NCBI RefSeq assembly: GCF_020410765.1
Contig: NZ_CP084541.1
Location: 620,001 to 684,000, forward strand
DNA length: 64,000 nucleotides
Source: Streptomyces marincola
Lineage (GTDB): Bacteria > Actinomycetota > Actinomycetes > Streptomycetales > Streptomycetaceae
Direction of reading: 5' to 3'
The translations under genes and the position numbers were made by a program. How positions within the stretch are numbered: the first letter of the stretch is position 1; each line of letters opens with the position of its first letter. The notes below the pieces were generated by a model that was given only the letters and a program-made list of their open reading frames with translations, had not been told where the DNA came from and did not search any database. Below, one piece after another: positions 32,981-41,286 of this stretch.

Positions 32981-33826
32981 ATGCCTACATTCAACACTCC
33001 AGCGCCGATCTCGGTCACCGCACACGTGGAGGCCGGTTCCATCCGGTTCATCGCGGCAGACCGCCTCGACACCATCGTCGAGGTGCGCCCCCGCGACCCG
33101 GAGCGCGACCACGACGTGCGGGCGGCCGACCAGGCCGAGATCACCTGCGCGGGCGGCGAGCTGACCGTCAGGACACCCAAGAGCCGTTCCCTGTTCGGCC
33201 GCACCGGCACCGTCGACGTGACGGTCCAGCTGCCCGCGGACTCACGCCTCGACGTGACCGGCGCCTGGGCCCAGGTGCTCGGCGAAGGGAAGCTCGGCGA
33301 GGTCCGTGTGAAGACCTCGACGGGTGACGTGCGCCTCGACACGACCGGCCCGCTGCGGCTTTCCGCCTCGCACGGTTCGATCAACGTGGACCGGGTCGAG
33401 GGCAAGGCCGAGATCACGACCAGTTCCGGCAGCCTGCGCGTCGGCCTCCTCAACGGCCCCGCCGTGCTGAAGAACTCGTACGGCAGCACGGTCGTCCGCG
33501 CCGTGACCGGAGATCTGCGGGTGAACGCCGCCCACGGCGACATCGACATCGCGCGCGCCGAGTCCTCGGTCGCCGCGACCACCGCGCACGGCGCCGTACG
33601 CCTCGCCGATGTCGCCCGCGGCACCGTCCAGTTGGAGACCTCCTACGGTGCCATCGAGATCGGCATCCGCGAGGGCACCGCCGCCTGGCTCGACGTCAAC
33701 TCCGGCTCGGGCCAGGTCCGCAACACCCTCGCCACGGCCGAGGGCGCCCGGCGGGGCGAGGACACCCTGGAGGTCCGCGCCCGCACCCGGCACGGCGCCA
33801 TCGACATCCTGCGCGCCGGAAGCTGA
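32981..33826 (+). CDS. DUF4097 beta-strand repeat protein
   Basis: 281 residues with repeating right-handed beta-helix-like strands (SASHGSINVDRVEGKAEITT, STSGDVRLDTTGPL, TAHGAVRLADV, TSYGAIEIGI). It has no signal peptide or membrane segment, so it is apparently cytoplasmic. DUF4097 proteins are often encoded with ABC exporters or PspC/LiaF-type envelope stress genes; molecular function is unknown. ATG 32981 (MPTFNTPAPISV) was chosen by family similarity; an ATG at 32957 is also possible. The exporter ATPase starts 73 bases downstream. Confidence 0.83.
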   Translation: MPTFNTPAPISVTAHVEAGSIRFIAADRLDTIVEVRPRDPERDHDVRAADQAEITCAGGELTVRTPKSRSLFGRTGTVDVTVQLPADSRLDVTGAWAQVLGEGKLGEVRVKTSTGDVRLDTTGPLRLSASHGSINVDRVEGKAEITTSSGSLRVGLLNGPAVLKNSYGSTVVRAVTGDLRVNAAHGDIDIARAESSVAATTAHGAVRLADVARGTVQLETSYGAIEIGIREGTAAWLDVNSGSGQVRNTLATAEGARRGEDTLEVRARTRHGAIDILRAGS

Positions 33827-33899
33827 ACGCCGCACCTCCGCCCGGCCGGCCCTTTTCCGCAGCGACCCAGCGACGTCACTCCTCCGAACGGGGAACCCC

Positions 33900-34913
33900 A
33901 TGCCTTCACCTGTCATGCCCACATCCAGCACGGGCGGCGGTGCGCCGCCGGCCGCCGTCTCCGCCACCGGTCTGCGCAAGTCCTTCGGCGACAAGACCGT
34001 GCTCGACGGCATCGATCTGCGCATCCCGGCCGGGTCCGTGTTCGCGCTGCTCGGGCCGAACGGCGCGGGCAAGACCACCGTCGTGAAGATCCTCTCCACG
34101 CTGATCACCCCCGACGCCGGGCAGGCCCGGGTCGCGGGCCACGACATCGCCGCGTCACCGGACGGGGTGCGGGCCGCGATCGGGGTCACCGGGCAGTTCT
34201 CCGCCGTCGACGGCCTGATCACCGGCGAGGAGAACATGCTCCTCATGGCGGACCTGCACCACCTGCCCAAGCGCGATGGGCGGCGCGTGGCCGCCGAACT
34301 GCTGGAGCGGTTCGGCCTCGCGGAAGCCGCGGGGAAGCCCGCCCAGAACTACTCGGGCGGCATGCGGCGCCGCCTCGACATCGCCATGACCCTCGTCGGC
34401 GACCCGCGCGTCATCTTCCTCGACGAGCCGACCACCGGCCTCGACCCGCGCTCGCGCCACACCATGTGGCAGATCATCCGCGAACTCGTCTCCGGCGGCG
34501 TCACCGTCCTCCTCACCACCCAGTACCTGGAGGAAGCCGACGAGCTGGCCGACCGCATCGCCGTGCTCAACGACGGCAGGATCGCGGCCGAGGGCACCGC
34601 GGACGAGCTGAAGCGGCTCGTCCCCGGCGGCCACGTCCGGCTCCGCTTCCTCGACCCGGCCGCGTACCGGAGCGCCGCGGGCGCCCTGCGCGAGGCCGTC
34701 AGGGACGACGAGGCACTGACCTTGCGGATGCCGAGCGACGGCAGCCAGCGCGAACTGCGCTCCCTCCTCGACTGGCTCGACGCGGCCGGCGTCGAGGCGG
34801 ACGAACTCACCGTGCACACCCCCGACCTCGACGACGTGTTCTTCGCCCTGACCGGCTCCGGCGCGCCCGCCGGGACCGGCCGCGGCGATCGTACCCAGGA
34901 GAATGTCCGATGA
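33900..34913 (+). CDS. DrrA-type ABC transporter ATP-binding protein
   Basis: 337-residue ATPase of a drug/lipid exporter of the daunorubicin-resistance family. Walker A is GPNGAGKTT, Q-loop VTGQFSAVDG, ABC signature NYSGGMRRRLDIAM, Walker B VIFLDEPTTGLD, and the switch region TTQYLEEADELADR. The C-terminal DUF4162-like extension (about 240-325) matches DrrA length. The ATGA overlap with the permease gene indicates translational coupling. Substrate is unknown. Confidence 0.94.
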   Translation: MPSPVMPTSSTGGGAPPAAVSATGLRKSFGDKTVLDGIDLRIPAGSVFALLGPNGAGKTTVVKILSTLITPDAGQARVAGHDIAASPDGVRAAIGVTGQFSAVDGLITGEENMLLMADLHHLPKRDGRRVAAELLERFGLAEAAGKPAQNYSGGMRRRLDIAMTLVGDPRVIFLDEPTTGLDPRSRHTMWQIIRELVSGGVTVLLTTQYLEEADELADRIAVLNDGRIAAEGTADELKRLVPGGHVRLRFLDPAAYRSAAGALREAVRDDEALTLRMPSDGSQRELRSLLDWLDAAGVEADELTVHTPDLDDVFFALTGSGAPAGTGRGDRTQENVR

Positions 34914-35695
34914 GCGCCCTCTCCCTCGCCGTGCGCGACTCCTCCACGATGCTGCGCCGCAACCTGCTGCACGTGCGCCGCTATCCGTCGATGACCCTGA
35001 ATCTGCTGCTGACGCCGGTCGTACTGCTGCTGCTCTTCGTCCACGTCTTCGGGGACGTCATGAGCGCGGGCGTCGGCGGCGCGGGCCGCTCCGAGTACCT
35101 CGCGTACATCGTCCCCGGCATCCTGCTGCTGACCATCGGGGGCACCACGATCGGCAGCGCGGTGTCCGTCTCCACCGACATGGCCGAGGGCATCATCGCC
35201 CGCTTCCGCACCATGGCGATCCACCGCGGAGCGGTGCTCATCGGGCATGTCGTGGGCAGCGTGCTGCAATGCGCGGCGAGCGTGCTGCTCGTCGGGGCCG
35301 TCGCGGTGGCCATCGGCTTCCGCACGACGGACGCCGCTCCGTTGGAGTGGCTGGCGGCGTTCGCACTGCTCGTCCTGTTCTCCCTGGCGCTCACATGGAT
35401 CGCCGTCGGGATCGGCCTGGTCAGCCCGAACGCCGAGGCCGCGAGCAACAACGCGTTGCCGCTGATCTTCCTGCCGCTCATCTCCAGCGCCTTCGTCCCG
35501 GTGGACACGATGCCCGGCTGGTTCCGGCCGATCGCCGAGTACCAGCCGTTCACGCCCGCCATCGAGACCCTGCGCGGCCTGCTGCTCGGCAGCGGGATCG
35601 GCCACAACGGGTGGCTGGCGCTCGCCTGGTGCCTCGCGCTGACCGGGCTCGGCCACCTCTGGTCGCGGGCCTCGTTCAACCGCCCGCAGCGGTAG
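34910..35695 (+). CDS. DrrB-type ABC-2 transporter permease
   Basis: 261 residues, six hydrophobic segments, the ABC-2 family. Conserved features include the N-terminal cytoplasmic helix RRNLLHVRRYPSM, MTLNLLLTPVVLLLLFVHVF as TM1, and LPLIFLPLISSAFVPVDTMP near the C-terminal half, a DrrB hallmark. It pairs with the preceding ATPase to form an exporter. ATG 34910 overlaps the ATPase stop. Confidence 0.92.
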   Translation: MSALSLAVRDSSTMLRRNLLHVRRYPSMTLNLLLTPVVLLLLFVHVFGDVMSAGVGGAGRSEYLAYIVPGILLLTIGGTTIGSAVSVSTDMAEGIIARFRTMAIHRGAVLIGHVVGSVLQCAASVLLVGAVAVAIGFRTTDAAPLEWLAAFALLVLFSLALTWIAVGIGLVSPNAEAASNNALPLIFLPLISSAFVPVDTMPGWFRPIAEYQPFTPAIETLRGLLLGSGIGHNGWLALAWCLALTGLGHLWSRASFNRPQR

Positions 35696-35723
35696 CGCGG
35701 ACGGCCGGATTAGGATCGGCTCC

Positions 35724-36944
35724 GTGGCGACCAACAACTCCTCGGCGACCGTGCAGCGTTCACTGGGCGACCCGGCCCTCGCCTACCCGCTGTGGCCGCC
35801 GCTGACCGAGGGGTGCCCCGAGACGGCCACCGGTGACACCGTTCTGCCGGTCGAGGTCGACTACGACTACGGGCGGGTCTCCGCCGCGCTGTTCTCCCCG
35901 GCCGGCGGGCCTGCGGCGCGCGGCACCGGCCTGGACCGGTGGGCGCCGCTGCTCCCGCCGCTGGCCGCGCCCGGTCTCGGCGAGGGCGGCACCCCGCTGG
36001 TCGAACTCGAAGCCGGGGTCTACGTCAAGGACGAGTCGCGCAACCCCACGTGGAGCCACAAGGACCGCCTGAACCGCTGCACCACCAGTGCCGCGGTCGG
36101 CGTGGGCGCGCCGGGCATCGTGGTCGCCTCCTCGGGCAACCACGGCGCGTCGGCGGCTGCGTACGCGGCCCGCGCCGGCCTGCCGTGCGTGGTGTTCACG
36201 GGGCCCGACCTGCCGCCGGCGGTCGACGCGTTCCTCGGCGCCTACGGCGCGGTGGTGCTGCCGGTGCCGTGGGAGGCGCGGTGGCCGTTGATGCGGCAGG
36301 TCGTCGACCGCGTGGGCCTGCACCCGGTCAGCAACCTCACCCCGACGCACACGGGGCACGCCTTCGGGCCCGAGGGCTACAAGACCATCGCGTACGAGAT
36401 CTTCCTCGACATCGGCGTACCGAAAGCCGTGTTCGTGCCCACCGGCTACGGCGAACTGCTCTACGGGGTGTGGAAGGGCTTCACGGAACTGCGGCGGCTC
36501 GGCCTGACCGATCGCCTGCCCCGCATGGTCGCCTGCGAGTCCGCCGCCGCCGCGCCCCTGGCCAAGGCCGTGCGCGAGGGGGTCCCCGCGGCGCACGTGG
36601 CCGTGGAGCCGACCGACGCGTACGCGATCGTCGCCGCCGTCAGCGGCTACCGCGGCGTGGTCGCCGTCCGCGACAGCGGCGGCGAGGTGGTCGCACTCGA
36701 CGACGGGCAGCTGCGGGCCGCCCGCGACGAGCTGGCCCGGGCCGGCCTGTGGGCCGAGCTCTCCGCCGCCGCGGGCCTCGCCGGGCTGCGCGCCGTCGGG
36801 GGTGGTGACGACGGGCCGGTGGTCTGCGTGTCCACGTCGAGCGGTTTCAAGGACCGTTCCGTCGGCACCCTGACGACCGAACCCATCGCCGGGGACTGGG
36901 AGTCGGTGAGCCGGCGGCTGCGCGCGGCGGGGCTCGGCGACTGA
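35724..36944 (+). CDS. Threonine-synthase-like PLP enzyme
   Basis: 406-residue fold-type II PLP protein. WSHKDRLNRC carries the PLP Lys, SSGNHGASAAAYAARAGLPC binds the phosphate, and VPTGYGELLYGVWKGFTELR and CVSTSSGFKDRS follow the threonine synthase pattern. The Lys motif differs from the usual GSFKDR. The exact reaction could be threonine synthesis or a related beta/gamma-replacement. The pathway threonine genes (hom, thrB) are not adjacent. GTG 35724 is the start. It follows the exporter by 28 bases. Confidence 0.8.
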   Translation: MATNNSSATVQRSLGDPALAYPLWPPLTEGCPETATGDTVLPVEVDYDYGRVSAALFSPAGGPAARGTGLDRWAPLLPPLAAPGLGEGGTPLVELEAGVYVKDESRNPTWSHKDRLNRCTTSAAVGVGAPGIVVASSGNHGASAAAYAARAGLPCVVFTGPDLPPAVDAFLGAYGAVVLPVPWEARWPLMRQVVDRVGLHPVSNLTPTHTGHAFGPEGYKTIAYEIFLDIGVPKAVFVPTGYGELLYGVWKGFTELRRLGLTDRLPRMVACESAAAAPLAKAVREGVPAAHVAVEPTDAYAIVAAVSGYRGVVAVRDSGGEVVALDDGQLRAARDELARAGLWAELSAAAGLAGLRAVGGGDDGPVVCVSTSSGFKDRSVGTLTTEPIAGDWESVSRRLRAAGLGD

Positions 36945-36948
36945 CACG

Positions 36949-36980
36949 CCGGCCCGCGCCCCGGAACGGCCGCGGGCCGG
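36949..36980. terminator. Bidirectional terminator
   Basis: A 10-bp perfect stem (36949-36958 with 36971-36980) lies between the convergent threonine-synthase-like and PPOX genes. Confidence 0.55.
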
Positions 36981-36993
36981 TCCTGAACGGCCG

Positions 36994-37425
36994 TCAGCCG
37001 ATCGTGGCCCCGTACACGCGGTCGACCGGCATCGTGATGAGCATGCGGCGGTCGTTCACCATCACGGAGCGGTACTCGTCCCAGTCCGGGTGCTCCCCCG
37101 CCGCGGCGCGGTAGTAATCGACCAGCGCCTCGACCTCGGGGCCGTGCCGGTCGGTGCCTGGCCCGGTGAGGGTCACGGTGCCCTCGGCGGTGGCCCACGA
37201 GAGCCCGTCGGCGCTGGTGACCTCAAGCGCGGCCCGGGGGTCGCGGCGGAGGTTCGCGGTCTTGGCGAGGCCCTCGTTCGTGGACACGTAGAGGATGTTG
37301 GACCGCTGGTCGTAGAAGGGCTGGACGGGTGACAGCTGGGGGCGGCCGTCCGCCTTGATGGTCGCGAGGACGCCGAGGCGGCTTTCGGCCAGCAGGGCAC
37401 GCGGGTTGAATGGTGTGACGGTCAT
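36994..37425 (-). CDS. PPOX-class flavin/F420-dependent oxidoreductase
   Basis: 143-residue split-barrel protein of the pyridoxamine-5'-phosphate-oxidase superfamily. GVLATIKADGRPQLSPVQPF and ILYVSTNEGLAKTANLRRDP are typical of actinobacterial TIGR03618-type members that bind F420 or FMN. The substrate is unknown. ATG 37425 was chosen by family similarity; a GTG at 37446 is also possible. It is divergent from a MerR gene, with a perfect inverted-repeat operator between them, so it is likely MerR-controlled. Confidence 0.86.
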   Translation of the reverse strand: MTVTPFNPRALLAESRLGVLATIKADGRPQLSPVQPFYDQRSNILYVSTNEGLAKTANLRRDPRAALEVTSADGLSWATAEGTVTLTGPGTDRHGPEVEALVDYYRAAAGEHPDWDEYRSVMVNDRRMLITMPVDRVYGATIG

Positions 37426-37438
37426 GGAGGCATCATCA

Positions 37439-37460
37439 ACCTTCACACCGATATGAAGGT
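37439..37460. promoter_or_regulatory. MerR-type operator
   Basis: ACCTTCA (37439-37445), 8-base spacer, TGAAGGT (37454-37460): a perfect 7-bp inverted repeat between the divergent PPOX and MerR genes. It fits the classic spacer-twisting operator of MerR regulators. Confidence 0.75.
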
Positions 37461-37475
37461 CAAGGAGGAGCGGTC

Positions 37476-37883
37476 GTGCGGATCGGGGAGCTGAGCCGGC
37501 GGACCGGCGTCCACGCGCACCTGCTGCGCTACTACGAGGCCCAGGGGCTGCTGCGGCCCGGCCGCGGCCCGAGCGGCTACCGCGAGTACACCGATGAGGC
37601 CGTGCTCACCGTGACGCAGATCAGGAAGCTGCTCGACGCCGGCCTGTCGACCCAGGAGATCGGCGCCCTGCTGCCCTGCGCCACGGGCTCGGCCCCCGAC
37701 CTGCTGCCCTGCCCCGAGCTGCTCGACCTGCTGCGGGGCCGCCTGCGAGGTCTCGACGAACGCATCGACACGCTCGTCCGCTCGCGCCGGGCGCTGCACG
37801 ACTACATCGACGCCACCGAACGCCGCGTGCCGCGCCCCGTGCCCGAGTGCGCCCCGGCCCTCGCGGAGCCCACGCGCGCGTGA
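37476..37883 (+). CDS. MerR-family transcriptional regulator
   Basis: 135 residues. The N-terminal winged helix (RIGELSRRTGVHAHLLRYYE, AQGLLRPGRGPSGYREY) is followed by a coiled-coil dimerisation helix. Cys residues at LLPCATG and LLPCPEL could form a ligand or redox site, but they do not match a named metal sensor. AAGGAGGAG precedes GTG 37476. A perfect inverted-repeat operator lies just upstream. The divergent PPOX gene is the probable target. Confidence 0.9.
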   Translation: MRIGELSRRTGVHAHLLRYYEAQGLLRPGRGPSGYREYTDEAVLTVTQIRKLLDAGLSTQEIGALLPCATGSAPDLLPCPELLDLLRGRLRGLDERIDTLVRSRRALHDYIDATERRVPRPVPECAPALAEPTRA

Positions 37884-38147
37884 ACGGCGGCGTCCGGGCC
37901 GCGCGTTCACCCGTTCGACCGCCGCCGCGCCGGTGGCGCCGTGGGGGCGCGCGGCCCCGGCCCCGGCGGGTGCGGCGCGCTGGGCCGTCGAGCCGTTGAG
38001 CTGTTGGGCCGTTCGAGGGGGAACGGCGGGACACGCGCGTTCAACCGAGCCCACCTCATTGACATGACCATGGCGTTACCCGAGGGTGGGAGCCGGCGCG
38101 CGCCCGACCCCACGGGGCGCGCGCACGGCAACGGCGAACGGAGAACC

Positions 38148-39707
38148 GTGATCAGACGACCTGTCCTCTCACGACGGTTGCGCGTGGCCGCCCTGTCCTG
38201 CGCCGCACTCGCGGCGCTGGTCGCGCCCACCGCGCCCGCGGTCGCGGCGGGTGCCGCGGAGCCGGTGAACGCCGCGTTCCACGAGGCGGCCGAGGAGTAC
38301 GGAGTGCCGCGGGACCTGCTGGTGGCCGTCGGCTACGGCGAGTCCCGCCTCGACGGCCACGACGGGCAGCCGAGCCAGGCGCGCGGCTACGGCGTGATGC
38401 ACCTGGTGGACAATCCCGAGCACCGCACGCTGGACACCGCGGCCGAGGAGACCGGGCTGCCCGAGGCGCGGCTGCGGCAGGACACGGCCGCCAACATCCG
38501 CGGCGGCGCGGCCGTCCTGCGCCACTACGCCGACACCCTCGGCCTCTCCCCCGGCGAACGCGCCGACCTCGACGCCTGGTACCCGGCGGTGGCCAGGTAC
38601 GGGGGCGCGGCCGAGGACGCCACCGCGCGGCTGTACGCGGACGCCGTCTACGAACTGCTGCGCGACGGCGTCCGGGCCCCGGTCGAGGGCGGCGAGACGG
38701 TGGAGGTCGCACCGCGCGCCGTCGCCCCGGAACGCGGCCGGTACGCCGACGCGGGCCCCGTCGCACTCAGCCAGGACTACCCGCCGGCCCGCTGGGTGCC
38801 CGCCCACAGCGGCAACTACAGCACCGGCAGGACCCAGCCGATCAGCGCGGTCGTCATCCACGTCACGCAGGGCTCCTACGCGGGGTCGATCAGCTGGTTC
38901 CAGAACCCCGCCTCGCGGGTCAGCGCCCACTACGTGATCCGTTCCTCGGACGGCGAGGTCACGCAGACGGTGCGCGACGCCGACACCGCCTGGCACGCCA
39001 GGTCGGGCAACGCCTACAGCGTCGGCCTCGAACACGAGGGCTGGGTGGACGACCCGGCGTGGTTCACCGACGCCATGTACCGTTCGTCCGCCGCCCTGAC
39101 CCGCCACCTCGCGGACCGCTACGACATCCCCAAGGACCGCGAGCACATCGTCGGCCACGTCGAGGTGCCGGGCAACGACCACACCGACCCGGGACCGAAC
39201 TGGGACTGGGACCGCTACATGGAGCTGGTCGGCGGCGACCCCGGCGAGCCGGGCGAACCCGGCGCGCCCGGCCTCGACTTCCCGTCGTACGGCACGCAGC
39301 GCGAGGGCTCGACGGGGCCGCGGGTCGCGGCGGCCCAGTACCTGCTGAACGCCCGCGGGCACGACGCGGGCGAGACCGACGGGGTGTTCGGGCCCGCGAC
39401 GGCGGCTGCCGTCCGCTCGTTCCAGACCTCGCGCGGGCTGACCGCCGACGGCGTGATCGGAGCCAGGACGTGGACGGCCCTGCTGTCCGCGGGCAGCACC
39501 GTGTCGCTCGGCCAGGGCAGTACGGGCGAGCCCGTGTCCCGGCTCCAGCGGGCGCTGACCGCGGCGCTGGGGCGGACGGTGGCCATCGACGGCATCTTCG
39601 GCCCCGACACGGCCACGGCCGTGCGCGCCTACCAGTCCGCGCGCGGGCTGACCGCCGACGGGCTGGTCGGTCCCAGGACCTGGGCGGCGCTCCAGGCCGG
39701 CCGGTGA
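38148..39707 (+). CDS. Secreted N-acetylmuramoyl-L-alanine amidase
   Basis: 519 residues. A signal peptide (RRPVLSRRLRVAALSCAALA to AVAAGA) precedes a lysozyme/transglycosylase-like domain (ESRLDGHDGQPSQARGYGVM, about 40-190). An Amidase_2 domain follows (AVVIHVTQGSYAGSISWFQN, VSAHYVIR, HIVGHVEVPGNDHTDPG) with zinc-ligand His and Asp residues. Two C-terminal peptidoglycan-binding_1 repeats come last (DGVFGPATAAAVRSFQ and DGIFGPDTATAVRAYQ). It cleaves the amide bond between muramic acid and stem peptide outside the cell. GTG 38148 follows GGAG by five bases. The ESR motif could mean dual lytic activity. Confidence 0.88.
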   Translation: MIRRPVLSRRLRVAALSCAALAALVAPTAPAVAAGAAEPVNAAFHEAAEEYGVPRDLLVAVGYGESRLDGHDGQPSQARGYGVMHLVDNPEHRTLDTAAEETGLPEARLRQDTAANIRGGAAVLRHYADTLGLSPGERADLDAWYPAVARYGGAAEDATARLYADAVYELLRDGVRAPVEGGETVEVAPRAVAPERGRYADAGPVALSQDYPPARWVPAHSGNYSTGRTQPISAVVIHVTQGSYAGSISWFQNPASRVSAHYVIRSSDGEVTQTVRDADTAWHARSGNAYSVGLEHEGWVDDPAWFTDAMYRSSAALTRHLADRYDIPKDREHIVGHVEVPGNDHTDPGPNWDWDRYMELVGGDPGEPGEPGAPGLDFPSYGTQREGSTGPRVAAAQYLLNARGHDAGETDGVFGPATAAAVRSFQTSRGLTADGVIGARTWTALLSAGSTVSLGQGSTGEPVSRLQRALTAALGRTVAIDGIFGPDTATAVRAYQSARGLTADGLVGPRTWAALQAGR

Positions 39708-39710
39708 CCG

Positions 39711-39744
39711 GCCGAGGGGGCCGCGCGGGCGCGGCCCCCTCGGC
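39711..39744 (+). terminator. Strong terminator after the amidase
   Basis: A perfect 15-bp stem (39711-39725 with 39730-39744) with a 4-base loop, immediately after the amidase stop. Confidence 0.75.
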
Positions 39745-39786
39745 ACCCGCCCCGAGCGCCCACGCCCCTGCGGAAAGGTCCACGCG

Positions 39787-41145
39787 ATGCGCAGTACCAC
39801 CCGTGCCCTGCTCGGGCTGGCGACGGTGTTCGCCGCCCTCGTCCCCCTGTCGCCCGCGACCGCGGCCCCCGCGGCGCCCGTCCCGGCCGCAGCCGACGTG
39901 CCGCCCGGCGCGCCGGCGCCGCGCACGGTGGCCCCCGGGCTGGTGATCGACGACGACTTCCCCGATCCCGACGTCTTCGCCGAGGGCGGCACCCACTGGG
40001 CCTACTCCACCTCATCCCGGCACGGCCGCGTGCCCTACGCCACCGCGCCAGGGCCCGACGGCCCGTGGGCCGTCAGGGGCGACGCGATGCCAACCGCCCC
40101 GGCCTGGACCGGAGGCGGCGGGTTCTGGGCCCCGGACGTCTCCCGCCGCGCCGACGGCAGGTACCTGATGTACTTCACCGGCCCGGACCGCGCCTCGGGC
40201 CGCATGTGCCTGGGCGCGGCGCTGGCCGCCAGCCCGGCCGGGCCGTTCGCGGCCACATCGGACCGGCCGTTGGTGTGCGACCCCGGCGAGGGCGGCGCCA
40301 TCGACCCGTCGAGCTTCGTGGACTCCGACGGCAGCCGCTACCTGCTCTACAAGAACGACGGCAACGCGGTGGGCCGGCCCGCGATCCTGTGGCTCCAGCG
40401 CGTCGCGGCCAACGGCACGACGTTCATCGGCTCGCGCGCCGAACTCCTGCGCAACAACCTGCCGTCCGAGGACGGGGTGATCGAGGCGCCGGTGCTGGTG
40501 AAGCGCCCGTCGCACTACGTGCTGTTCTACTCGGCCGGGGTGTACAGCACGCCCGACTACCAGACGGGCTACGCCGTTTCGCGGTCCCTCACCGGCCCGT
40601 ACACGCGGGCCTACCGGCCGCTGATGACGACCGCGAGCCTCGATGGCGCGGTCAGCGGGCCGGGCGGCGCCGACATCGGTGACGGCCGCGTCTTCTTCCA
40701 CGGCGCCCGCCCGGCCGGCGGGCGGGGCCTGTACGTCGCCCAGCTCGGCTGGGACGGCGACCTGCCCGTGGTGCGGGGCAGCAGGGTGCGGCACGAGGCG
40801 GAACGCGGAGCGCTCCACCGCGCCGCGGTGCGGCAGACGCCGTCCGCCTCGCAGGGCGCGGTGGCCGCGGGCATCGACCACGCGGACAGCTGGGTGGACC
40901 TGACCGTGTTCGCGGCCGGTCCCGGCGCGCACACCCTGCACATCGGCTACGCCGCCGGCTACGGCGCCGCCCAGCACGCCCTGTCGGTGAACGGGCGGCG
41001 CGTGGGCACCGTCGACTACCCCGACCGCGGCTGGGAGAACTGGACGGAGGTGTCGGTGCCGGTGCGGCTGACGGCCGGGCACAACACCGTGCGGCTCCAG
41101 TTCCTCAGCCGCTGGGCGGAGCTCGACTACGTCGAAGTGGCCTGA
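39787..41145 (+). CDS. Secreted glycoside hydrolase family 43 with C-terminal CBM
   Basis: 452 residues. A Sec signal peptide (MRSTTRALLGLATVFAALVP) is followed by a five-bladed propeller of GH43 type. The general-base Asp is in DFPDPDVFAEG, the pKa-modulating Asp in GAIDPSSFVD and the acid Glu in GVIEAPVLVKR. After about residue 325 a beta-sandwich CBM6/35-like module reads ARHEAERGALHRA to WAELDYVEVA. GH43 enzymes release arabinose or xylose from plant polysaccharides, so an extracellular hemicellulose role is likely. Confidence 0.87.
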   Translation: MRSTTRALLGLATVFAALVPLSPATAAPAAPVPAAADVPPGAPAPRTVAPGLVIDDDFPDPDVFAEGGTHWAYSTSSRHGRVPYATAPGPDGPWAVRGDAMPTAPAWTGGGGFWAPDVSRRADGRYLMYFTGPDRASGRMCLGAALAASPAGPFAATSDRPLVCDPGEGGAIDPSSFVDSDGSRYLLYKNDGNAVGRPAILWLQRVAANGTTFIGSRAELLRNNLPSEDGVIEAPVLVKRPSHYVLFYSAGVYSTPDYQTGYAVSRSLTGPYTRAYRPLMTTASLDGAVSGPGGADIGDGRVFFHGARPAGGRGLYVAQLGWDGDLPVVRGSRVRHEAERGALHRAAVRQTPSASQGAVAAGIDHADSWVDLTVFAAGPGAHTLHIGYAAGYGAAQHALSVNGRRVGTVDYPDRGWENWTEVSVPVRLTAGHNTVRLQFLSRWAELDYVEVA

Positions 41146-41181
41146 CCCGCCGTCCCCGGCGGGCCGGGCGCACCGGCCCGT

Positions 41182-41200
41182 CCGCACCGCCTCGGTGCGG
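41182..41200 (+). terminator. Small hairpin after GH43 gene
   Basis: An 8-bp stem CCGCACCG with CGGTGCGG and a 3-base loop, 37 bases past the GH43 stop. It is a weak terminator candidate. Confidence 0.4.
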
Positions 41201-41286
41201 GAGTTGAGAGGATGCCGGGAGGCGTCCTCACCCGCTCGGCCGGGCGGGGACGAACGGACGGACGACGGGACAGGAGAGGCGAGGCG

